From assembly GCA_003022505.1 (NCBI GenBank), contig PXTQ01000042.1, positions 1 through 30,113 of the forward strand: DNA of 30,113 nucleotides, in the 5' to 3' direction. The notes under the pieces are model-generated. The model searched no databases and was not told the DNA's origin. It saw only the letters and a program-made list of their open reading frames with translations. Positions within the stretch are counted from its first letter, which is position 1; every line of letters starts with the position of its first letter. A program made the position numbers and the translations under genes. Source of the stretch: Bacteroidetes bacterium QS_8_64_10 (GTDB lineage Bacteria > Bacteroidota > Rhodothermia > Rhodothermales > Salinibacteraceae). Shown piece by piece: positions 1 to 7,436 of this stretch.

Positions 1-1
1 C

Positions 2-907
2 GACGGTTCTTCCTCCATCGAAGCCGCCGAAGCCGGGGGCCTGCCGGTGCGCTCCATCGAGGAGGCCGCCACGTGGGGCGACGTGGTGGCGCTTCTCATC
101 CCGGATCAGCACCACAAGCGCGTCTACAACGAGCAGATCGCCGATCAGCTGGAGGCGGGCGACGCGCTGGCGCTGGGGCACGGCTTCAGCATCCATTACG
201 ACCAGATCCAGCCGCCGGAGAACGTAGACGTGTTCATGGTCGCGCCGAAGTCGCCCGGCCATCTGGTACGGCGCACCTACGAGCAGGGCGCGGGCGTGCC
301 GTGCCTGGCGGCAGTCGATCAGGACGCGACGGGGGAGGCCTGGAACGTGGCCCTCAGCTACGCGGGCGGCATCGGCGGGTCGCGCGCTGGCGTCATCGAG
401 ACGACCTTTAAGGACGAGACCGAAACCGACCTGTTCGGCGAGCAGGCCGTGCTGTGCGGCGGTTCCGAACAGCTCATCAAGGCGGGCTTCGAGACGATGG
501 TGGAGGCCGGCTACCCGCCGGAGCTGGCGTACTTCGAGTGCCTGCACGAGTTGAAGCTGATTGTGGATCTGTACCACGAGGGCGGCCTCGAATACATGAA
601 CCACTCCGTTAGCGACACGGCGGAGTACGGCGGCTACACGCGCGGACCGCGCGTGGTCACGGACGACGTGAAGGACGAGATGAAGAAAATCCTGGAGGAA
701 GTGCAGTCCGGTGAGTTCGCCGAGGAGTGGATCGCGGAGTCCGAGAGCGGTGAGAAGAACCTCCTCAAGGAGCGCGAGGCCACCGGCAAGCACCCCATCG
801 AAGAGGTCGGCCCGAAGCTGCGCGGCATGATGCCGTGGTTGCAGGCCGATGGGGACGAGTCGGAGAAGAAGACTGAAGCGTCAGACCGCGATGAGGTTGC
901 CGCATGA
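2..907 (+). CDS. ilvC: Ketol-acid reductoisomerase, 5'-truncated by window edge
   Basis: IlvC converts 2-acetolactate or 2-aceto-2-hydroxybutyrate to the dihydroxy-acid using NADPH and Mg2+, in valine, leucine and isoleucine synthesis. The frame is open from base 2 and begins with DGSSSIEAAEAGG, which corresponds to the NADPH-phosphate-binding loop after the Rossmann glycines, so roughly 45 N-terminal residues lie outside the window. A GTG at 47 is internal and is not the start. The C-terminal knotted domain is complete: TDLFGEQAVLCGG carries the first metal-binding acidic residues, and FECLHELKLIVDLYHEGG and the SDTAEYGGYTRG segment follow. Total size would be near 345 residues, a class I enzyme. 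It is followed by a 131-bp inverted-repeat element and then leuB, and it probably starts or continues the branched-chain operon. Confidence 0.96.
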   Translation, partial: DGSSSIEAAEAGGLPVRSIEEAATWGDVVALLIPDQHHKRVYNEQIADQLEAGDALALGHGFSIHYDQIQPPENVDVFMVAPKSPGHLVRRTYEQGAGVPCLAAVDQDATGEAWNVALSYAGGIGGSRAGVIETTFKDETETDLFGEQAVLCGGSEQLIKAGFETMVEAGYPPELAYFECLHELKLIVDLYHEGGLEYMNHSVSDTAEYGGYTRGPRVVTDDVKDEMKKILEEVQSGEFAEEWIAESESGEKNLLKEREATGKHPIEEVGPKLRGMMPWLQADGDESEKKTEASDRDEVAA

Positions 908-931
908 ACGGCGCTGCGTAAAACGCGTGAT

Positions 932-1062
932 GCGTAAAACGTAAGGATGCCTGGCTGATAGCTTCGTCTTCTTTCAACGAACCATGCCATTCTGAAAGCG
1001 TACCGCTTCGGGTCATATTTCCAAGCTGTACTGATCGGCACCCTTACGAAATACGTTTACGC
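932..1062. repeat. Non-coding inverted-repeat element between ilvC and leuB
   Basis: The left arm GCGTAAAACGTAAGGATGC (932-950) and right arm GCACCCTTACG...GTTTACGC (1038-1062) are inverted copies; the right arm carries about seven extra bases. A partial extra copy of the left arm lies at 916-926. No credible ORF lies between them. The interior resembles that of the element at 7437-7568, for example CATTCTGAAAGCG here and CATACAGAAAGCG there, followed by a CTTCG core, and TACTGATCGGCAC versus TCAGATCAGCATC. The lengths match too (131 and 132 bp). The same arms bound the four-helix-bundle elements at 4218-4760 and 6237-6779. Function unknown; the arms could pair as a long RNA stem. Confidence 0.75.
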
Positions 1063-1106
1063 AATACGCCCCGATCTAAAAGGCAAGAACGAGTCAGCAT
1101 ACCACC

Positions 1107-2345
1107 ATGCCCCAATCGCAAACGACATACCACATCGCCTGCTTGCCGGGCGACGGCATCGGGCCGGAGGTGACGCGCGCGGCGCTCCGTGTGATGCGCG
1201 CTGTGGCCGATGAAGCGGGCTTCGCGCTTGACGTGAGCGAGCGTCCGTTCGGCGGCGTGGCCATCGACCGCGAGGGCGCGCCGTTCCCCGACGCCACGCG
1301 CGCGGCCTGCCTCGACGCCGACGCGGTGCTGCTGGGCGCGGTGGGCGGCCCGGCGTGGGACGACAACGATGCGCGCCCCGAAAGCGGCCTGCTGGCGCTC
1401 CGCAAGGCGCTCGGCGTCTTCGCCAACCTGCGCCCCGTCACCGTGCCGGAGGCGCTGACCGACGCCTCCCCGCTTCGCCCGGAGCGCGTGAGCGGCGCGG
1501 ACGTGCTCATCGCGCGCGAGCTAACGGGCGGCATCTATTTCGGCGAGCCAAGCGAGCACACCGCCGACGAAGCGTTCAGCACGATGCGCTATCGCCGCTC
1601 CGAGATCGCCCGCATCGCCCGCATCGCCTTCGAGGAAGCCCGGAAGCGCGACCACCGCGTCACGTCGGTCGACAAGGCCAACGTGCTCGACGTGTCGAGG
1701 CTCTGGCGCGAGGTCGTGACGGAGCTGCACGAGCGCGAGTACGACGACGTGGCATTGGATCACCTGTACGTGGACAACGCCGTCATGCAACTCGCGCGCG
1801 ATCCGAATCAATTCGATGTCATCCTGACCGGCAACCTGTTCGGCGATATTCTCTCGGACCTGGCCGCCACGCTGCCCGGCACGCTGGGGATGCTGCCGTC
1901 GGCGAGTATCGGCGAGAGCAAGAACGCCGATGAGAGCCGACAACGTCAGAATGATAAGCCAGACGTTTCTTCAAAAAAAGACGCAGAGACGCGGCATGCT
2001 GCGTCTTCTCAGAAAGGCCGGCAGTCTGTTCCAAATCGGCATTCCGATACCGAAAAAGCAAAGGCCGGCCTGTTCGAGCCGGTGCACGGCAGCGCGCCCG
2101 ACATCACAGGGCAGGACGCGGCCAATCCGCTGGCGGCCATCCTGAGCGGTGCGATGCTGCTCGATGATCTCGGTGAGACTCGTGCTGCTGACGCCATCCG
2201 GCAGGGCGTCCGAGAGGCGCTGGCGAGCGGCGCGCGCACCGCCGACTTGGGCGGCAAGGCCTCCACCGGCGAGATGACGCGCCGCGTGGCGGGACAGGCC
2301 GTGGCGGTGCTCGGCGAGGGCGAACGGACGGCGATGAAAGCGTAG
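1107..2345 (+). CDS. leuB: 3-isopropylmalate dehydrogenase with in-frame insertion
   Basis: LeuB oxidises and decarboxylates 3-isopropylmalate to 2-oxoisocaproate with NAD+; with cimA present it probably also acts on 3-methylmalate. The start HIACLPGDGIGPEVTRAALRV is the nucleotide-binding N-terminus. Substrate and metal residues lie in LRKALGVFANLRP, ELTGGIYFG, VDKANVLD and GNLFGDILSDLAA. The protein is 412 residues against roughly 355-360 usual. The excess is a hydrophilic stretch at about residues 272-320, between MLPSASIGE and GLFEPVHGSAPDITG, two segments that are normally almost contiguous. The insert is rich in K, D, S, Q and R, is coded by AT-richer, palindromic DNA, and keeps the frame. 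The ATG at 1107 is chosen because the family N-terminus follows directly. Confidence 0.95.
   Translation: MPQSQTTYHIACLPGDGIGPEVTRAALRVMRAVADEAGFALDVSERPFGGVAIDREGAPFPDATRAACLDADAVLLGAVGGPAWDDNDARPESGLLALRKALGVFANLRPVTVPEALTDASPLRPERVSGADVLIARELTGGIYFGEPSEHTADEAFSTMRYRRSEIARIARIAFEEARKRDHRVTSVDKANVLDVSRLWREVVTELHEREYDDVALDHLYVDNAVMQLARDPNQFDVILTGNLFGDILSDLAATLPGTLGMLPSASIGESKNADESRQRQNDKPDVSSKKDAETRHAASSQKGRQSVPNRHSDTEKAKAGLFEPVHGSAPDITGQDAANPLAAILSGAMLLDDLGETRAADAIRQGVREALASGARTADLGGKASTGEMTRRVAGQAVAVLGEGERTAMKA
1942..2007. repeat. Palindromic repeat inserted inside leuB coding sequence
   Basis: Two inverted repeats fall inside the extra leuB segment: AACGTC/GACGTT (1942-1947 with 1962-1967), and a strong hairpin centred on GCATGC with arms GAGACGCG and TGCGTCTT (1986-2007, two G-T pairs). 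A wider arm AAGACGCAG/CTGCGTCTT (1978-1986 with 1999-2007) is an alternative fold. The composition (A-runs, lower GC) differs from the flanking leuB. The hairpin resembles the intergenic ones at 2371-2388 and 21031-21048. Confidence 0.7.
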
Positions 2346-2364
2346 TTTTCAATGTACATGTAAT

Positions 2365-2396
2365 AGTAGAGGCGTAGCACGCTACGCCTTTCTACT
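2365..2396. terminator. Strong hairpin after leuB, possible terminator
   Basis: A 14-bp stem, AGTAGA plus GGCGTAGC, pairs with GCTACGCC plus TCTACT, with a TT bulge on the right side. It starts 20 bases after the leuB stop. No clean T-tract follows (ACTGTAAATTAATTTG), so it may be an mRNA 3'-end stabiliser or a repeat rather than an intrinsic terminator. Confidence 0.45.
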
Positions 2397-2427
2397 ACTG
2401 TAAATTAATTTGCAGCGACAAGGAATT

Positions 2428-2538
2428 ATGACATACGAAATCGCGCAACAACGTTTTGTGTGCCGTAATCATTGCATCCACGGGCGTATCTGGCTTCAGC
2501 GTGTCGGGCTTCGACTTACCGAGCGCTCGGTCGCGTGA
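2428..2538 (+). CDS. Possible short leader ORF ahead of leuA
   Basis: This 36-codon reading frame (MTYEIAQQRF...LTERSVA) has a reasonable ribosome-binding sequence, AAGGAATT, just ahead of its ATG. It ends about 70 bases before leuA. It contains three leucine codons in the segment WLQRVGLRL, all CTT, a codon that is uncommon in the neighbouring high-GC genes. A perfect 14-bp palindrome lies at its end. A translated leader controlling leuA by attenuation is possible, but no competing hairpin set or terminator could be drawn with confidence. It may equally be chance. Confidence 0.22.
   Translation: MTYEIAQQRFVCRNHCIHGRIWLQRVGLRLTERSVA
2518..2531. promoter_or_regulatory. Perfect 14-bp palindrome ahead of leuA
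   Basis: ACCGAGCGCTCGGT is its own reverse complement and lies 79 bases before the leuA start, in the spacer after the leuB hairpin. It could be a dimeric regulator's operator or the core of a short RNA hairpin. No second copy was noticed in the window. Confidence 0.3.
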
Positions 2539-2610
2539 CATGCCGCACATGACCGGGCGCATTTTCTCCGATTTATTTCATGCCATGCAACGACCAACCT
2601 CCTTTTTCCG

Positions 2611-4209
2611 ATGAACGACCAGGTAACCATTTTCGACACGACGCTGCGCGACGGCGAGCAGGCCCCGGGCGCGTCCATGACCATCCCCGAAAAGGTGCGC
2701 CTCGCCGGGCAGCTCGCCGACCTCGGCGTAGACGTGATCGAGGCCGGCTTCCCGATCTCCTCGCCCGCCCAGCGTAAGGCTGTGCGCCGCATCATCGACG
2801 AAACCAGCGGCTCGACCGTGTGCGCGCTCTCCCGCACCCGCGAGGACGACGTGCGCGCCGCCGGCGAAGCGCTGGAAGGCGGCGACGACACGCGCATCCA
2901 CACGTTCGTTGCCACCAGCGACGTGCACATCGGCGCAAAGTTTGACGACGACCGCTTCGGCGCAACGCTTGCCGAAAAGCGAGAAGCCATCGTCCAGATG
3001 GCGCGGGATGCCGTCCAGCAGGCGCGCACCTACACCGACGACGTGGAGTTCAGCGCGGAGGACGCGGGCCGCACCGACCGGGGCTTCTTGCGCGAGATCG
3101 TGCGGGCTGCCATCGAAGCGGGCGCGACCACAGTCAACATCCCGGACACGACGGGTTACTGCACGCCGGACGAATACGCCGCGCTCTTCGAGACGGTGCG
3201 CGAGTCATTGGACAATCCAGGCGGCGTAACCTTCTCGACGCACTGCCACGACGACCTGGGCCTCGCCACGGCCAACTCGCTGGCGGGCGTGCGCGCCGGA
3301 GCGCGGCAGATCGAGTGCACCATCAACGGCATCGGCGAGCGCGCGGGCAACGCCGCTCTCGAAGAGGTCGTGATGGCCCTCGACGTGCGCGCCGACGCCC
3401 TCGGCGTCTCGACGGGCATCAACACGGAATTGCTGACCGAAACGAGCCAGATGGTGAGCGTCTGTTCCGGCTTTCCCGTGCAGCCGAACAAGGCCATCGT
3501 GGGCAAGAACGCCTTCAGCCACGAGGCCGGCATTCACCAGCACGGCGTTTTGAAGGAGCGCGAAACGTACGAGATCATGCGCGCCGAAGACGTGGGGCAG
3601 GACGTGGAGCAGATCCGGCTCGGACGCCACTCCGGGCGGCATGGTCTCTTTGACCGGCTCGACAAGCTCGGCATCGACGTGCCGGAAGGTCAGAAAGAAG
3701 CGGTCTATCAGAAATTTACGGAGCTGGCCGATCAGAAAAAAGAGATCTTCGAGGCCGACCTGCACCGCCTCGTGAAGACGCCCGACGTGCACACCGTCAC
3801 GACGCACTACGAGCTGGATCGCATGAAGGCGTCGGTTGAGACGGAGCAGGAGCCGGCGGCGTTCGCGCGCGTCCGACACCGGCGCGACGGCCTCACGCGC
3901 TCGGCACACGCCACGGGCGACGGGCCGGTCGATGCGCTCTACCGCGCCATCGATCACGCCGTCGACGAAGCTCACAGTCTAATTGACTTCACGATTCATG
4001 CGGAGTCGGAGGGCGCGGACGCGCTGGGCGAAGTGTCGGTGGTCATCAGCAACGGCGCGAACCACTTTTCCGGCGAGGCCGTCAGCCCCGACGTGCTCCG
4101 CGCTTCGGCGGAAGCCTACATCGACGCGCTTAACCACATGGCGGCCTTCCATGCCGACGAGGAGTCGCGGCAGTTCGTCTCCGACGGGATTATGGAGGCG
4201 TTTGGCTGA
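2611..4209 (+). CDS. leuA: 2-isopropylmalate synthase
   Basis: LeuA condenses acetyl-CoA with 2-oxoisovalerate, the first committed step of leucine synthesis. The DRE-TIM barrel opens at residues 7-22 with the signature FDTTLRDGEQAPGASM. The metal-binding HxH lies in FSTHCHDDLGLATANS (His211 and His213), followed by the glycine-rich INGIGERAGNAALEE loop and the KNAFSHEAGIHQHG motif. The rest, from about residue 390, matches the LeuA regulatory dimer domain, ending in YIDALNHMAAF. Length 532 is slightly over the usual 510-520. Leucine feedback inhibition is expected from the family. The start at 2611 gives the conserved N-terminus; an in-frame upstream ATG was not preferred. The stop is followed after eight bases by an inverted-repeat element. 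Confidence 0.96.
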   Translation: MNDQVTIFDTTLRDGEQAPGASMTIPEKVRLAGQLADLGVDVIEAGFPISSPAQRKAVRRIIDETSGSTVCALSRTREDDVRAAGEALEGGDDTRIHTFVATSDVHIGAKFDDDRFGATLAEKREAIVQMARDAVQQARTYTDDVEFSAEDAGRTDRGFLREIVRAAIEAGATTVNIPDTTGYCTPDEYAALFETVRESLDNPGGVTFSTHCHDDLGLATANSLAGVRAGARQIECTINGIGERAGNAALEEVVMALDVRADALGVSTGINTELLTETSQMVSVCSGFPVQPNKAIVGKNAFSHEAGIHQHGVLKERETYEIMRAEDVGQDVEQIRLGRHSGRHGLFDRLDKLGIDVPEGQKEAVYQKFTELADQKKEIFEADLHRLVKTPDVHTVTTHYELDRMKASVETEQEPAAFARVRHRRDGLTRSAHATGDGPVDALYRAIDHAVDEAHSLIDFTIHAESEGADALGEVSVVISNGANHFSGEAVSPDVLRASAEAYIDALNHMAAFHADEESRQFVSDGIMEAFG

Positions 4210-4217
4210 TGCGTGGT

Positions 4218-4760
4218 GCGTAAAACGTAAGGGTGCTGGTCCGAAACGATGACGTTTGATTCCTGGAAAGAGAGCGTTCCTGAAGCGATCACAGCCGATT
4301 CGCTGTGGAAGATGAAGGCGTACCGGCTCGCTCTCTTTGCATCCGACGCGTGCTGGCGCGACGTGAAAAATATTGTCCAAAAACGAACGATGCGTTCGCT
4401 CGCCGACCAGTTGTACCGCTCGGTTGGGGTCGGTGAGTGCAAACATAGCAGAAGGTGATTCGCGCGGCACGGGAAAAGACCGCGCTCGATTCTACGAATA
4501 CGCGCTCGGCTCTGCCCGCGAAAGCCGCGACTGGTACTACAAAGCCCGCTTCGTGCTGGGCGAAGAGCTTACAGAGCACCGCCTTTCACTCATGAGCAAC
4601 GTGATCAAACTGCTCCTGACGATGATGCCGCAGCAACGCGGTCAGCAGATCCGCGAGGCTGCCGAACTTTATGCGGCAAACAGCGAACAGCCTGATTGGG
4701 GCACCTTACTCGAAAGCATTCCTCTTCCGCAATAGCCCCCTTACGCAATACGTTTTACGC
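4218..4760 (+). mobile_element. Inverted-repeat element carrying a broken four-helix-bundle gene
   Basis: The left arm GCGTAAAACGTAAGGGTGC (4218-4236) and the right arm starting CCCCCTTACGCAATACG and ending TTTTACGC (4736-4760) are inverted. The element spans 543 bp, the same as its sister at 6237-6779. It lies eight bases after the leuA stop and 52 bases before leuC. The gene's TAG stop abuts the right arm. The two long elements are close copies at DNA level, which points to duplication or movement of the whole unit, not gradual divergence of local sequence. No transposase and no obvious target-site duplication were seen. Confidence 0.65.
4249..4735 (+). pseudogene. Four-helix-bundle (23S rRNA IVS type) protein, frameshifted copy
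   Basis: The first part reads MTFDSWKESVPEAIT...LADQLYRSVG, then shifts frame and stops at 4458. The other frame continues with GSVSANIAEGDSRGTGKD through to LLESIPLPQ. Compared with the intact copy at 6268-6753, this one has one extra base in the G-run at 4426-4429 (TTGGGGTCGG against TCGGATCGG). Amino acids on both sides of the shift remain nearly identical to the intact copy, so the break is recent, a sequencing error, or a rare frameshift product. An internal ATG at 4373 could start only a shortened, partly out-of-frame protein. Confidence 0.85.
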
Positions 4761-4812
4761 TTTACAACATCTCGCCCGCCTCCTAAAGAGCACGAGCTAT
4801 AATCCAACAGAA

Positions 4813-6228
4813 ATGTCAAAAGGAACCCTCTACGACAACGTCTGGGATCGCCACGCCGTGCGCGAGCTTCCCACCGGCGAGACGCAGCTCTTCGTCGGGC
4901 TGCATCTCATTCACGAGGTGACCAGCCCGCAGGCCTTCGGGATGCTCGAAGAGCGCGACCTCCGGGTGGCGTTTCCCGACCGCACCTTCGCCACCGCCGA
5001 CCACATCATCCCCACCGCTGACCTCGCGCGGCCCTTCGCCGACGATCAGACGGAGACGATGATGCAGGAGCTGGAGACGAACACCCGCGAGCACGACATC
5101 ACGTTTTTCGATCCGGGCAGCGGCGCGCAGGGCATTGTGCACGTCGTGGGGCCGGAGCAGGGCCTCACCCAGCCCGGCATGACGATTGTTTGCGGCGACT
5201 CGCACACGTCCACGCACGGCGCGTTCGGGGCGCTCGGCTTCGGCATCGGCACGAGCCAGATCCGCGACGTGCTCGCCACGCAGTGCGTCGCCATGAGCAA
5301 GCAGCAGGTGCGCCGCATCGAGGTGACCGGCTCGCTCCCAGAGGGCGTCTACGCCAAAGACATTATCTTGAAGATCATTGCGGATCTCGGCGTGGACGGC
5401 GGCGTCGGCTACGTCTACGAATACGGCGGCGAGGCCGTCGAAGCGCTCGGCATGGACGGGCGCATGTCGATCTGCAACATGAGCATTGAGGGCGGGGCGC
5501 GCGCAGGCTACGTCAATCCTGACGAGACGACGTTCGACTACCTGAAGGGCCGCCGCTACGTGCCGCAGGGCGAGGCGTGGGACGAGGCCGTGCGCTACTG
5601 GCGCTCCATCCGCTCCGACGACGATGCCGACTACGACGATAGAGTGCGCTTCGATGGCAGCGCGCTGGAGCCGCGCGTGACGTGGGGCACGAACCCCGGC
5701 CAGGGTATTGGCATCACGGAGCCGGTGCCGGACCCTGCCCGCATGAATGGCGCGCGCGAGGCGACCGAGCAGGCGCTCCGCCACATGGACCTCCGGCCCG
5801 GCCAGTCGATGCAGGGCGTGCCCATCGACGTGGCGTTCCTCGGCTCTTGCACAAACGCGCGCATCTCGGATTTGCGCGAGGCCGCGCGTCTGCTCCAAGA
5901 GACCGGCGGCGCGGTAGACGACAGCGTGCGCGCCCTCGTCGTCCCCGGCTCCGAAGGCGTCAAGCAGCAGGCCGAAGAGGAAAGGCTGGATGCTGTTTTC
6001 AGAAGAGCTGGGTTCGAGTGGCGCGGCGCGGGCTGTTCGATGTGTCTCGGCATGAACGAAGACCAGCTCGAAGGCCGCGAGCTGTGCGCCTCGTCGTCCA
6101 ATCGCAACTTCGTGGGCCGGCAGGGCAGCCCCGACGGGCGCACCGTGCTGATGAGTCCGGCGATGGTGGTGGCGGCGGCGGTGAACGGCGAGGTGACGGA
6201 CGTCAGGACGATGATGGATGGCGACTAA
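4813..6228 (+). CDS. leuC: 3-isopropylmalate dehydratase, large subunit
   Basis: LeuC, with LeuD, isomerises 2- to 3-isopropylmalate through a [4Fe-4S] aconitase-type centre; with citramalate it gives 3-methylmalate. The start MSKGTLYDNVWDRHAV at 4813 fits the family and gives 471 residues, the usual size. The frame stays open upstream to 4696, but that part overlaps the end of the four-helix-bundle pseudogene and the repeat arm and is not coding here. The three cluster cysteines are visible: Cys346 in FLGSCTNARI, and Cys408 and Cys411 in CSMCLGMN, at nearly the same spacing as in E. coli LeuC. Motifs VCGDSHTSTHGAFGALGFGIG and SNRNFVGRQG are intact. The gap to LeuD holds a second repeat element. 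Confidence 0.96.
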   Translation: MSKGTLYDNVWDRHAVRELPTGETQLFVGLHLIHEVTSPQAFGMLEERDLRVAFPDRTFATADHIIPTADLARPFADDQTETMMQELETNTREHDITFFDPGSGAQGIVHVVGPEQGLTQPGMTIVCGDSHTSTHGAFGALGFGIGTSQIRDVLATQCVAMSKQQVRRIEVTGSLPEGVYAKDIILKIIADLGVDGGVGYVYEYGGEAVEALGMDGRMSICNMSIEGGARAGYVNPDETTFDYLKGRRYVPQGEAWDEAVRYWRSIRSDDDADYDDRVRFDGSALEPRVTWGTNPGQGIGITEPVPDPARMNGAREATEQALRHMDLRPGQSMQGVPIDVAFLGSCTNARISDLREAARLLQETGGAVDDSVRALVVPGSEGVKQQAEEERLDAVFRRAGFEWRGAGCSMCLGMNEDQLEGRELCASSSNRNFVGRQGSPDGRTVLMSPAMVVAAAVNGEVTDVRTMMDGD

Positions 6229-6236
6229 AACGTATT

Positions 6237-6779
6237 GCGTAAAACGTAAGAGTGCTGACCTGGCGCCATGACGTTTGATTCCTGGAAAGAGAGCGTTCCT
6301 GAAGCGATCACAGCCGATTCGCTGTGGAAGATGAAAGCCTACCGGCTCGCGCTTTTTGTTTCTGACGTGTGCTGGCGCGACGTGAAAAATATTGTTCAAG
6401 AACGAACGATGCGCTCACTTGCCGACCAGCTGTATCGTTCAGTCGGATCGGTGAGTGTGAACATAGCGGAAGGATACTCGCGCGGCATGGGAAAAGACCG
6501 CGCCCGCTTTTACGAATACGCGCTCGGCTCCGCCCGCGAGAGCCGCGACTGGTACTACAAAGCTCGATTTATGCTGGGCGAAGAGGTTACAGAGCACCGC
6601 CTTTCACTCATGAGCGAGGTCATCAAACTGCTCCTGACGATGACGCCGCAGCAGCGCGGCGAGCAGATCCGTGAACCTGCTGAAACCTACGCGGCAAACG
6701 GCGAACAGCTTGACTTAGACGCTTTACTCGAAAGCATTCCCTTTCCGGAATAGCACCTTTACGCAATACTGTTTTACGC
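6237..6779 (+). mobile_element. Inverted-repeat element carrying an intact four-helix-bundle gene
   Basis: The left arm GCGTAAAACGTAAGAGTGC (6237-6255) and right arm GCACCTTTACGCAATACT plus GTTTTACGC (6753-6779) are inverted. Length is 543 bp, equal to the element at 4218-4760. It begins eight bases after the leuC stop and ends 35 bases before leuD. An additional GTATT precedes the left arm, matching the extended right-arm form (CAATAC). The gene's TAG stop touches the right arm, as in the sister element. The arrangement (S23-type ORF bounded by arms able to form a stem) parallels intervening sequences of 23S rRNA genes. Confidence 0.65.
6268..6753 (+). CDS. Four-helix-bundle protein, 23S rRNA intervening-sequence (S23) family
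   Basis: This 161-residue protein has the signature of the family found in intervening sequences of 23S rRNA genes: SVGSVSVNIAEGYSRG at about residues 58-73, followed by a long charged helix with FYEYALGSARESRDWYYKA. The family forms pentameric or similar helical bundles and includes the Avd subunit of diversity-generating retroelements; the biochemical role of most members is not established. No reverse transcriptase or template repeat is present here, so an Avd role is not supported. It lies between leuC and leuD in the same direction and would be co-transcribed. No Shine-Dalgarno sequence precedes the ATG. A nearly identical but frameshifted copy is at 4249-4735. Confidence 0.88.
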   Translation: MTFDSWKESVPEAITADSLWKMKAYRLALFVSDVCWRDVKNIVQERTMRSLADQLYRSVGSVSVNIAEGYSRGMGKDRARFYEYALGSARESRDWYYKARFMLGEEVTEHRLSLMSEVIKLLLTMTPQQRGEQIREPAETYAANGEQLDLDALLESIPFPE

Positions 6780-6814
6780 TTTACGTTCCTAAAACCGAAG
6801 CGCCAACATCAAAG

Positions 6815-7429
6815 ATGAGCAAGATGCAAACCCAAACCGTTACTCGCGTCGCCGGTCCCGGCGTTGCCGTGCGCGGCAACGACATCGACACCGACCAGGT
6901 GATCCCGGCGCGCTTCATGAAGGAGGTGACGTTCGACAACATGGGCCAGTATGCGTTTTTTGATGCGCGCCGCGACGACAGCGATGCGTTCAACGACCAT
7001 CCGTTCAATCAACACGACGACGCCTCCATCCTGGTCGTGAACCAGAACTTCGGCTGCGGCTCCTCGCGCGAGCACGCCCCGCAGGCGCTCATGCGCTGGG
7101 GCATCGAGGGCATCGTCGGCGAGTCGTTCGCGGAAATCTTCGCCGGCAACTGCCAGGCGCTTGGCATCCCCACGGCCACCGCCTCGCACGACACCATCGA
7201 GCGCATCATGGAGCGCGTGGAGCAATCCGAGGGGCCGGAACTCACGCTCGATGTGGAAAGCGAGACGGTGATGGTCGGCGACGAGGTGCTCGACGTGCGC
7301 ATCAAGCCGTCGCAAAAAGAAGCGTTGCTCGGCGGCATCTGGGACACGACGTCTTTGATGAAGAGCTATTTGGATGAGGTGCAGGTGACTGCTGATAACC
7401 TACCGTACCTGCATAATTTCGGGGCGTAA
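6815..7429 (+). CDS. leuD: 3-isopropylmalate dehydratase, small subunit
   Basis: LeuD is the swivelling small subunit of isopropylmalate isomerase and completes the active site of LeuC. Recognisable segments are GNDIDTDQVIPARFMKEVTF near residue 20, the NFGCGSSREHAPQALMRWGI substrate-binding loop near residue 70, and GESFAEIFAGNCQALGIP. At 204 residues it is of ordinary length. The start MSKMQTQTVTRV at 6815 is preferred; a second ATG three codons later is possible. It follows the intact four-helix-bundle element and precedes a 132-bp non-coding element. Confidence 0.95.
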   Translation: MSKMQTQTVTRVAGPGVAVRGNDIDTDQVIPARFMKEVTFDNMGQYAFFDARRDDSDAFNDHPFNQHDDASILVVNQNFGCGSSREHAPQALMRWGIEGIVGESFAEIFAGNCQALGIPTATASHDTIERIMERVEQSEGPELTLDVESETVMVGDEVLDVRIKPSQKEALLGGIWDTTSLMKSYLDEVQVTADNLPYLHNFGA

Positions 7430-7436
7430 ACGTGAT

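Noticed and set aside
4426..4429. Programmed ribosomal frameshift in the first four-helix-bundle gene
   Set aside because: No slippery heptamer with a following structure was evident, and the sister copy encodes the same protein without any shift.
4373..4735. Independent 120-residue gene starting at the internal ATG 4373
   Set aside because: Its first ~18 residues are the out-of-frame translation of a conserved four-helix-bundle segment; comparison with the intact copy shows a simple one-base frameshift.
4816..6399. Long open frame on the - strand opposite leuC (and similar ones opposite ilvD, 7631-9073, and cimA, 10519-11703)
   Set aside because: They are mirror frames of well-identified genes in high-GC DNA, with His/Arg/Ala-rich translations and no family signature.
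6268..6753. Avd accessory protein of a diversity-generating retroelement
   Set aside because: Same broad fold family, but no reverse transcriptase, template repeat or variable repeat is visible in the window.
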